A stretch of DNA of 64,000 bases, from assembly GCA_002839855.1 (NCBI GenBank), contig PGYV01000004.1:203988-267987 (forward strand), given 5' to 3'. Shown piece by piece: positions 33,077 through 40,197 of this stretch. Made by a program: the position numbers and the translations under genes. This stretch comes from Candidatus Goldiibacteriota bacterium HGW-Goldbacteria-1. Its GTDB lineage: Bacteria > Oederibacteriota > PGYV01. The notes beneath the pieces are model-generated. The model saw nothing but the letters and a program-made list of their open reading frames with translations, did no database searches and was not told where the DNA came from. How positions within the stretch are numbered: position 1 is the first letter of the stretch; each line of letters starts with the position of its first letter.

Positions 33077-35820
33077 TTTTTTACGCTCCATTCTGATACT
33101 ATCGGAAGTGTAAACGTGACAGCAGTGCCTTTATCCAGCCCTTTTGACTTTACAGAGAGGTTTCCGCCGTGCAGTTCCACCATTTTTTTTGACAAAGGCA
33201 GGCCCAGCCCGGTACCTTCCGTCACCCTTGAAAACGGCGTGTCCACCCTGAAAAAACCTTCAAATATTTTTTCCATGTTCTCCGCGGCAATACCCACTCC
33301 GGTATCCCATACCGTAACTTCCACGTTCAATCCGCATTTTTTAGCTTTCATTCCTATCTTACCGCCTTCCGGCGTGAATTTAACCGCGTTTGAAAGCAGG
33401 TTGTATATTATCTCTTTTACCTTAAGTTCATCAGCTTCTATGTCAGGCAGCCCCGGCTCTATATCAAGCTGTATGTGCAGGTTCTTTTTTCCGGCAAGGT
33501 CGGCCACCAGCAGTGATATTTCATTTAAAAGAGTTTCAGTGGGAAGCAAAACAAGTTCCAGTTTCATTTTTCCGGATTCCACTTTCGCCATATCAAGTAT
33601 CTGATTTATTAAAAGCAGCAGGTGCTTGCCGCTTGTAAGGACATTATTCACATATTTTTTCTGTTTTTCATTTAAAGGCCCAAAAGATTCGTCATAGAGC
33701 ACTTCCGAAAAACCATTTATGGAATTCAACGGCGTCCTTAATTCATGTGACATGTTTGCCAGAAATTCCGACTTCGCCGTGGCCGCACGCTCTAATTCCG
33801 TGGCCAGGTCTTTTAATTCCTCCCGCGCCCTTTCCAGCCCGTTTTCTATATCCCTTCTCCCGGTAATATCCTCAACAGATAGAAGTATTATCCTCTCTTT
33901 TCCCAGAACCCTTATAATCTGACGCGCGTTTAAAAGCATTATGCGCCTGCCTATTGTGGCAAAATTATGTTCAACCTCGTAATTGTCAAATGTGGCCTGC
34001 TTTGGAAGGATTGTTTCAAGAAGCTCTCTAAGTTTTGGAATGTTCCACTGTTTGTTTCCAAGGTCATATATAAGCTGCCCCACGGTCTCTTCGGGTTTTA
34101 CCTTAAAAAATTCGTAAAATGAACGGCTTACAGAAACAACCCTTAGGTCCTGATCAAGCACAAGAAGGGGCTCGCGGATTGTATTAATAACACTCTCTGA
34201 GTATTCACGCGCGGCGTCCTCTGATATTTTTGTGGTTTCCAGTTCCTTGCGCGCTTTTTCCAGCCCGTTTTCTATTTCCCTGCGCTCCGTTATATCTTCA
34301 ATTGCCAGCAGTATTATACGGTCTTTGCCCATTACCCTTTGTATCTGCCTGGCGTTTAAAAGCATTATACGCCTGCCTATAGTTGTAAAGTCGTGTTCAA
34401 CCACATAATTGTCAAAGGTGGCTTTTTGCGGCAGGATTGTTTCCAGAAGTTCGCGCAGTTTTGGTATGTCCCACTGTTTGTTTCCAAGGTCATATATAAG
34501 CTGCCCCACTGTCTCTTCGGGGTTAACTTTAAAAACTTCGTAAAATGAACGGCTGACAGATACTACCCTTAAGTCCTGATCCAGCGAAATCAACGGTTCG
34601 CGGATTGTATTAATTATGCTTTCCGAATACTCACGGGCTTCATCTTCTGACCTTTTTATTATATCAAGCTGCTTTCTTGATTTTTCAAGCCCCATTTCAA
34701 TTTTTGAACGCTCTGTAATATCCCTAAACACAAGCACGGCTCCGGCCACTCTGCCGTCACGGCCGCGTATGGGCGCGCAGGAATCTGCTATAACAAATTC
34801 AGCACCGCCGCGTGATATAAGTATTGTGTGGCTTCCAAGCCCGTGCACCGTTCCATGTTCCAGGGTTTCTTTTATGGGTATAAAGCTTGGTTTGCGCGTT
34901 TCCTGATTTATAATATGGAAAACTTCTTCCACAGGATGCCCTAAAGCCTCTGAAAACTTCCATCCGGTCAGTTTCTCAGCGTGCGGATTTAAAAGTGTTA
35001 TGTTTCCGCCTCTGTCCGTGGCTAAAACCGCGTCGCCTATGGAATTAATGGTGACCGCAAATTTTTCTTCGCTTATCTGAAGCAGCGCATTTATATTCAA
35101 AAGTTCCACGTTTAAATCTTCCTGCATACCCAAAAGGCGGGACGTTTCAGCCGCCATAGCGTCTTTCAGCCTGTTTTTTGAACCGCGGTAAACCATCAGC
35201 GCGTAAGAAACCGCTATCACCATCATTATCAGGCCGGCTGCCATAATTATTATAAACATATAGCGCATACTTTGCCTGAAAGCGCCTTCCTTTTTATTCA
35301 GGCTATCCTGTTCAATCTTTTTAAAGGCATTTAACTGCAGCCGTATGGAATCCATAAGCCTTATGCTTTCACCGGTGTTTAAAAGTTCCAGGGCCGCTGT
35401 TTTTTCGCCGGCTTTGTAAAGATGAACAGTTTTAGCCGCTAATTCCATCTTTGCTTTCACCATTGATATCATGGCTTCCAGATATTTACGACCCTCCGAA
35501 GAAGGTGTACTATTCATTAAAGTTTCAATGCGTCCGGGCGTCATTACGGCTGATTTACCGTAATTTTGAAGAAAACTACTGTTTCCTGTAAGTAAATATC
35601 CGCGCATGCCGGTTTCAGTTTCCAGCAGTTCAAGGTAAAAATCGTCAGCCTGATTTATAACAAGGTTAATGTGCTGCCTGTCTTTTTCGCCTTTCTCTAT
35701 CTTCATAAACTCCCGGATTGATATTGCCGCCACAATTAAGGAAAGGCTAAGCAGGATCACGCCTGCGGATACCGCGGAAAATTTACTGCTTTTTTTCAGA
35801 TTTTTTTCATTTTCTTTCAT
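33073..35820 (-). CDS. CHASE3-PAS-PAS-PAS histidine kinase
   Basis: 915 residues. A first membrane helix (~15-35) and a second (~190-210, MFIIIMAAGLIMMVIAVSYA) bracket a CHASE3 sensor (ETGMRGYLLTGNSSFLQ). Three PAS domains follow. The first starts SVTINSIGDAVLATDRGG (~260). The second and third, at ~400-520 and ~530-650, are near-identical copies (LDQDLRVVSVSRSFYE; IYDLGNKQW). The H box is EFLANMSHELRTPLNSINGF, and the ATPase motifs are NLLSNAVKFTPEGG, DTGVGI and GTGLGL. It is a membrane sensor that autophosphorylates and probably signals to the REC and HD-GYP proteins behind it. It has a weak ribosome-binding site and overlaps the small frame at 35807-35980. Confidence 0.9.
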   Translation of the reverse strand: MKENEKNLKKSSKFSAVSAGVILLSLSLIVAAISIREFMKIEKGEKDRQHINLVINQADDFYLELLETETGMRGYLLTGNSSFLQNYGKSAVMTPGRIETLMNSTPSSEGRKYLEAMISMVKAKMELAAKTVHLYKAGEKTAALELLNTGESIRLMDSIRLQLNAFKKIEQDSLNKKEGAFRQSMRYMFIIIMAAGLIMMVIAVSYALMVYRGSKNRLKDAMAAETSRLLGMQEDLNVELLNINALLQISEEKFAVTINSIGDAVLATDRGGNITLLNPHAEKLTGWKFSEALGHPVEEVFHIINQETRKPSFIPIKETLEHGTVHGLGSHTILISRGGAEFVIADSCAPIRGRDGRVAGAVLVFRDITERSKIEMGLEKSRKQLDIIKRSEDEAREYSESIINTIREPLISLDQDLRVVSVSRSFYEVFKVNPEETVGQLIYDLGNKQWDIPKLRELLETILPQKATFDNYVVEHDFTTIGRRIMLLNARQIQRVMGKDRIILLAIEDITERREIENGLEKARKELETTKISEDAAREYSESVINTIREPLLVLDQDLRVVSVSRSFYEFFKVKPEETVGQLIYDLGNKQWNIPKLRELLETILPKQATFDNYEVEHNFATIGRRIMLLNARQIIRVLGKERIILLSVEDITGRRDIENGLERAREELKDLATELERAATAKSEFLANMSHELRTPLNSINGFSEVLYDESFGPLNEKQKKYVNNVLTSGKHLLLLINQILDMAKVESGKMKLELVLLPTETLLNEISLLVADLAGKKNLHIQLDIEPGLPDIEADELKVKEIIYNLLSNAVKFTPEGGKIGMKAKKCGLNVEVTVWDTGVGIAAENMEKIFEGFFRVDTPFSRVTEGTGLGLPLSKKMVELHGGNLSVKSKGLDKGTAVTFTLPIVSEWSVKK

Positions 35821-35980
35821 TAAAAAACCATTCTTTCTTCCGGTTTAACGAAGTATTTTTTTCTGCATACTTCATATTTAAAAACAGCGGCAGGGTATAT
35901 GGGGTGAAAAAGCTGCCGGGCTTTCTTTGCCGAATATTCTGAAAAAACTGTATTCCAAAAAGCGGTTTTTTAAAAGACAT
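35807..35980 (-). CDS. possible small leader protein of the signalling operon
   Basis: 57 residues starting MSFKKPLFGIQFFQNIRQRK. GGAGGG stands six bases before the ATG, stronger than the site for the kinase that it overlaps by 14 bases. The aromatic and basic composition has no recognisable domain. It may exist to couple translation into the kinase gene, or be a chance frame. Confidence 0.35.
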   Translation of the reverse strand: MSFKKPLFGIQFFQNIRQRKPGSFFTPYTLPLFLNMKYAEKNTSLNRKKEWFFNERK

Positions 35981-36114
35981 AATTCCCTCCATTTACAATA
36001 AGAACTGTAATTCTTTCCTTAAACAAGCATACACACAGTAAATACATTTAGTTATGCCATGATTCCCTTTTTTATTGACTTTTATCAGATTTAAAAACCC
36101 AAATATAAAATTTA

Positions 36115-36918
36115 TTATTTAAGGGCAATATTCAGTTTTTTCATACGTTTTTTATGGGCTTTCACAGAAGCTTTGGCATAATAACGGTTTTCTTTATCGG
36201 GTATAAACGCCGCTGTTTTTATATACAGCTCTTTCGCGCCTTTGGTATCGCCCATTTCCCAAAGGGTGTCAGCCAGAAACATCCCCCCTTCGGTGTCTGC
36301 CGGATTGGCCTTTAAAAACTCTGTAAGATAGGACTTTGATTTATTTTTATCCGGCCATCCGAAAAAAACCGGTATGTTGGGCGACATATAATGCAGCCTG
36401 CCCAGTATCTTGCAGGCAAATGAACCGCTGTAATTTTTATCAATGCGGTAAAGTTCTTCTCCGTAAAACTTTATTTTTTCAGCAACATCCTTATTGCTGT
36501 TGTCCATCACATTCTGGGTTATTTCCCCCCGCCTGCCCCAAAGCAGCGCCATAACATAGTTATATTCCGCGGTTTTTAAAAGCTTCTTATCAGAAGATTC
36601 AAACCGTTTTATCAGCGCTTCATAGGCTTTTTTCTTATCAGAAGATTTTTTGGTAAAATAGCGGTGTTTAAAATCGCAGGCGTCAACATACTTAACCATA
36701 ATGGCAGGATTTATTTTTCCGCCGCCCAGCGCCTTATCATAGGACGCAATAGCGGAATTTATGCTTTTTATGGATTTATCAGCGCGAAAACTTGTTTTGC
36801 CGGCGGTAAAATATTTATCTCCGTCAATTTCCGCTTTTTTCTGTTCAGGATTAACACTTCCAAAAGCATACCCCGTTAAAAAATATACCGCAGCAAAAAA
36901 AATAAGAATTTTTTTCAT
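36115..36918 (-). CDS. exported TPR-like protein (TRAP TatT-component-like)
   Basis: 267 residues. A signal peptide (MKKILIFFAAVYFLTGYAFG) is followed by helical repeats: SINSAIASYDKALGGGK, KKAYEALIKRFESSDKK, CKILGRLHYMSPNIPVFFGW and GGMFLADTLWEMGDTKGAKE. The AWFLGRLxxxxP-like segment recalls the TatT subunit of TRAP transporters, which binds periplasmic partners. No TRAP permease is nearby, so the family call is tentative. GGAGG stands four bases before the ATG at 36918. Confidence 0.6.
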   Translation of the reverse strand: MKKILIFFAAVYFLTGYAFGSVNPEQKKAEIDGDKYFTAGKTSFRADKSIKSINSAIASYDKALGGGKINPAIMVKYVDACDFKHRYFTKKSSDKKKAYEALIKRFESSDKKLLKTAEYNYVMALLWGRRGEITQNVMDNSNKDVAEKIKFYGEELYRIDKNYSGSFACKILGRLHYMSPNIPVFFGWPDKNKSKSYLTEFLKANPADTEGGMFLADTLWEMGDTKGAKELYIKTAAFIPDKENRYYAKASVKAHKKRMKKLNIALK

Positions 36919-37124
36919 AAAACCTCCGGCGCGGCTTTTTTTCCTGTGCAGCATCAAAATCCCGCTTATATTAATGATATACCCGCGGACGGCGCTTTGT
37001 AACAGCCGCATTCCCCTTTTTATCTTCTTTTATCCAAAGGCCATTTATAAAAAAAATTTAAATTATCTTAAAAGATAACCGTAGACAGGTGCCATAATTG
37101 AAAAACCCTATGATTAATGCTTAC

Positions 37125-37159
37125 CTTCCTGCATATCCTTTTAAAAGATATGCAGGAAG
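37125..37159 (-). terminator. hairpin after the small outer-membrane protein gene
   Basis: CTTCCTGCATATC (37125-37137) pairs perfectly with GATATGCAGGAAG (37147-37159) across a 9-base AT loop, 28 bases beyond the stop. TTTTTC follows some 20 bases later on the minus strand, so it is a weak intrinsic terminator or an mRNA end-stabiliser. Confidence 0.5.
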
Positions 37160-37187
37160 TATCCCCCCTCAAAAAAACGCCCTGAAG

Positions 37188-37688
37188 TTAATTAAACCAG
37201 AATCTTATACCCAGCCCGCCGCCGCCGGTAAACCTTACCGCCGGAACTACGCTTATGCCGGGTTCAATCTGCAGAAAAACATCTATCGGAGCATCCCTTG
37301 GTATCCAGGCTATTCCAAGCGGAACCTGTATTCCTGCCGCCAGCCCGCCGTGCGCCAACGCTGCCCAGCCTTTTATTCCAAAATAAAGCGGGAATTTATT
37401 GTCATCCGCCCTGATGATGCTAAAATCATGTATCAGGTATGCGGCTCCAAAACCCACGCCGCCGTAATTAAGGTCCCACGTTGCGTCAAACTGAAACGCT
37501 GTATTTCCACTTGTCCAATTCTTGACGCTAAGCCCGTTTACCACACCAAGTACAATTCCCAATCCAAGGCCCCTTGAACCCGCGTACGCGCCGCCCGCGG
37601 CAGAATGGCCAGCAATGCTTACATCAGCAGAAACAATTGTTACAAAGGCAAAAAGCGCTATAACTGTCATCAACAATTTTTTTCTCAT
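37188..37688 (-). CDS. small outer-membrane barrel protein, copy 1
   Basis: 166 residues with a signal peptide (LLMTVIALFAFVTIVSA). The rest is Gly-rich beta-strands, for example GLGLGIVLGVVNGLSVKNW and VPLGIAWIPRDAPIDVFLQI, ending in RFWFN. The pattern resembles BAPKO_0422/DUF3996-type barrels. The core VPLGI-W-P---I-VFL-I-P is shared with the gene at 42896-43360 (VPVGLQLFPIDPLEIFLEV), so the two are paralogs. It follows 35 bases after the larger barrel gene. Confidence 0.72.
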   Translation of the reverse strand: MRKKLLMTVIALFAFVTIVSADVSIAGHSAAGGAYAGSRGLGLGIVLGVVNGLSVKNWTSGNTAFQFDATWDLNYGGVGFGAAYLIHDFSIIRADDNKFPLYFGIKGWAALAHGGLAAGIQVPLGIAWIPRDAPIDVFLQIEPGISVVPAVRFTGGGGLGIRFWFN

Positions 37689-37723
37689 TTTTTCCTCTTT
37701 TTATGCACTGTTAAGCGCTGTTT

Positions 37724-38497
37724 TTAGAAAATTAAATTAACGCCCACGCCGATGTTTATACCCGAAAAATCCACTTCAACCGGTTTTCCTTCGTTATCAC
37801 TGAACGGGTCGTCTGACGGAATTACGTAAAGCCCGTAACCCGGCACTTCCGCGCTTACGCTTTCCACATTTTTAAAGCTTGTCATTTTGGCAAACCTGTA
37901 GCCGCCATTTAAACTTACAGACAGGAATGGAAGGATTTTCATTTCAGCTTTCGCGGACAAATCAGCCACAAAACCGTTTGCACCGTAAAGCGTACGGACA
38001 TCCGGGCTGTTATTGTATGAAGTAGTCTGTTCGCAGTACGCAAGTCCCCAGCCCGCGTATACTCCCGCGCTTAATGCCACGGCAGATTCAGTGCCCAGCG
38101 GCATATAAAAGTTTAAGCCCGCCATAACAGGTATAAGGTAATTGGCAATTGATGTTTCAGTGTACATCCAGGTCAAAGGCGGAACATTTATAAGCCTGTA
38201 TCCGGTATATGTTGACGGAAATATGTACTGTACGCCCGTCCTTATGCCGGCCATGATATTGGTATCAAGATTCACGCTAAGGTCAACGTTTCCAAATATC
38301 CCGTTGCCATACCCTTTCCAGTTTGCGTTTGACGTTGTCGTGTAGGCTGCAGCGTCAGTTTTAATAGTTTCCCAGTACGAATTCATACTTTCCATTGAAG
38401 AGTAAGAATACCCGCCGCTAACCGAGATATTAAAAGCGGCAAAAGAAGCAGAAGCAAAAGCCAGTGCAATTACGGTTAAAACAAATAATTTACGCAT
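37724..38497 (-). CDS. outer-membrane barrel protein, copy 1
   Basis: 257 residues with signal peptide (VLTVIALAFASASFA). The mature protein is made of beta-strand segments such as NISVSGGYSYSSMESMNSYW and AVALSAGVYAGWGLAY and ends in FSGINIGVGVNLIF, a typical C-terminal aromatic. It is homologous to 43603-44361, which ends FSGFNIGVGVSLGF and shares VNAGYRLAKIM-like segments (here LNGGYRFAKMTSFK). GGGAGG stands five bases before the ATG. The ligand is unknown. Confidence 0.75.
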   Translation of the reverse strand: MRKLFVLTVIALAFASASFAAFNISVSGGYSYSSMESMNSYWETIKTDAAAYTTTSNANWKGYGNGIFGNVDLSVNLDTNIMAGIRTGVQYIFPSTYTGYRLINVPPLTWMYTETSIANYLIPVMAGLNFYMPLGTESAVALSAGVYAGWGLAYCEQTTSYNNSPDVRTLYGANGFVADLSAKAEMKILPFLSVSLNGGYRFAKMTSFKNVESVSAEVPGYGLYVIPSDDPFSDNEGKPVEVDFSGINIGVGVNLIF

Positions 38498-38519
38498 AAA
38501 ACCTCCCTGTATTTCAATT

Positions 38520-38687
38520 TTAAATCAAATTTAAGTAATACCTTAAAACATAAAACGCCACATAAAACCAGCTTAAAAAAGCTCCTAAAATACACCACAG
38601 TATGGAATGATGAACCTGCCACATAAGAATAATGGCGATAACACTTCCTACTCCTATTCCTCCGAACGCATAATCAGACCTTCTCAT
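38520..38687 (-). CDS. small two-helix membrane protein
   Basis: 55 residues: MRRSDYAFGGIGVGSVIAII then LMWQVHHSILWCILGAFLSW and a second hydrophobic half ending YYLNLI. GGAGGGG stands six bases before the ATG, giving good support to such a short gene. The two helices are separated by a His-His/Ser turn. I do not recognise a named family. It lies between the PRC-barrel gene (69 bases upstream) and the barrel gene. Confidence 0.65.
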   Translation of the reverse strand: MRRSDYAFGGIGVGSVIAIILMWQVHHSILWCILGAFLSWFYVAFYVLRYYLNLI

Positions 38688-38756
38688 ATCTGCCCCTCCT
38701 TTCTGTTTTTTTAATATTAGGTGCCTTATTTAGATACTTAATTTATTAAAACTTCA

Positions 38757-39503
38757 TTAACCTTCATGTGCCTGCCCGTCATCCCTCCAGTAACCCTGCC
38801 TTTTGTAATGCAGGTGCAGCCTTTCTTCATAATTTCTGTCAGGCATTGTTTCCGGGGTATATTCCGGAGATTCTTTTACATCATTCATTTTAAGGTTAAG
38901 GTGTACTTTAAGTTCTTCAAAACTTACGCTTTCTATCCAGTGCGGGGACACAAGAACTTTTTTGTCCGCAAACCACTTGCCCAGGCTTATTACCAGATAA
39001 CGTATCGCCCAGACCTCATCATCAATGATAAAATCTTCAACCTTTCCCATTTGTCCCTCTTCGGCATGTACGTTGTAGCCGGTGACATATTTTGTCCCGC
39101 GAAGGTTCGGATTCCAGACCTTATTGGTGTCAGGCTGTGATTCCGTATTTTTTTCCGCATTGTCTAATATTGAAGAGCCGTTCCAGTAAACCGGCCAGCC
39201 AAAAAAATGGTAATAATCCTCTTCAAACTGCCGTGTTACGGGTTTATCCGCGTCCACAGAAGGCGCGTCTTCAACCTGCTTTTTCGTCAGTTGTATATAT
39301 ATATTTTTATCTTCCCTTGTAACTTCTTTTAAAGCACAAGGTGATATCAGAACCTGCTTTTTTAAAGAATCCTGCCCGGTTGAAGCCACCAGGTAGCGTA
39401 CAACCCAGAACCTGTCGTCAAAATAGAATTCATCCACTTCGCCTATCTCACCGTCAGTACATTTCAATTTATAGCCCTTTAAATTTTTTACGCTGTTAAG
39501 CAT
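38757..39503 (-). CDS. double PRC-barrel domain protein
   Basis: 248 residues. Two PRC-barrel units are seen: LKGYKLKCTDGEIGEVDEFY with FWVVRYLVAST (~8-80), and VTGYNVHAEEGQMGKVEDFI with VWAIRYLVISLG (~140-215). PRC-barrels occur in photosynthetic reaction-centre H subunits, RimM and many stress-type proteins of uncertain role. AAGGAG stands eight bases before the ATG. It lies 43 bases downstream of the HEAT gene. Confidence 0.88.
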   Translation of the reverse strand: MLNSVKNLKGYKLKCTDGEIGEVDEFYFDDRFWVVRYLVASTGQDSLKKQVLISPCALKEVTREDKNIYIQLTKKQVEDAPSVDADKPVTRQFEEDYYHFFGWPVYWNGSSILDNAEKNTESQPDTNKVWNPNLRGTKYVTGYNVHAEEGQMGKVEDFIIDDEVWAIRYLVISLGKWFADKKVLVSPHWIESVSFEELKVHLNLKMNDVKESPEYTPETMPDRNYEERLHLHYKRQGYWRDDGQAHEG

Positions 39504-39546
39504 TTAAAATACTCCTTAGGCTGTGCGGCTTTAAAGCCTGTTATTT

Positions 39547-40062
39547 TCAATTCTGCAGCTTCATTTTTTTTAAAATATCTCCGGCTGCGGACAGTTTCAG
39601 GTCAGGCGCGGTGGACGTTTCCAGATCTTTTAAAAGCGCCTGCAGAAGTTCATCAAATTCCGGGTCTTTCTGGTTTGTCAGCACGTGATATACCCCCTGC
39701 CTTAAAAGCGGCGAATTTTCGCCCCTTTCAACAAGCATTTTAAGCAGAATCGGCCACGCCAGTTTTTTAAATTTTTTTAACCCTTCCGCTGCCGCCCACG
39801 CGGTATCCGGAAAAATATCTTCCAGTTCCATCACCAGATGCTTAATCACTTCCGGATGATTTATAGTGCCTAAAGCCATTACAGCTTCCCACCTTATCTC
39901 TTTGGTGGAAAATCCTTTCAGTGCCCTTCCAAGATGCCCTATTGCCGGCGCTCCAATTTCCACCAGCGCGCGCCTTGCCCGCTGACGTATTGTCATGTCG
40001 TCATTCCCGATTAAACCGATAAGCGTTTCCACATCTTCCATTTCTTCATCCTGCGCGCACAT
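39547..40062 (-). CDS. HEAT-repeat protein
   Basis: 171 residues of helical repeats: DDMTIRQRARRALVEIGAPA, KEIRWEAVMALGTINHPEVI and DTAWAAAEGLKKFKKLAWPI are HEAT/PBS-lyase-like. They are scaffolds for protein binding. AGGAG stands seven bases before the ATG at 40062; the frame is open further to 40131 without such support. Confidence 0.8.
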   Translation of the reverse strand: MCAQDEEMEDVETLIGLIGNDDMTIRQRARRALVEIGAPAIGHLGRALKGFSTKEIRWEAVMALGTINHPEVIKHLVMELEDIFPDTAWAAAEGLKKFKKLAWPILLKMLVERGENSPLLRQGVYHVLTNQKDPEFDELLQALLKDLETSTAPDLKLSAAGDILKKMKLQN

Positions 40063-40197
40063 ATTTTCGCTCCTATTATTGCCCGTTTTAAACCTTTTAT
40101 CAGAACCCTGCATATCAAGAATAACCTGCATGATGAAAATTATGAATAGCGCATGTCCGCTTTATATGGACTTATTTCAGCAGGTTAAAGCAGCCTG

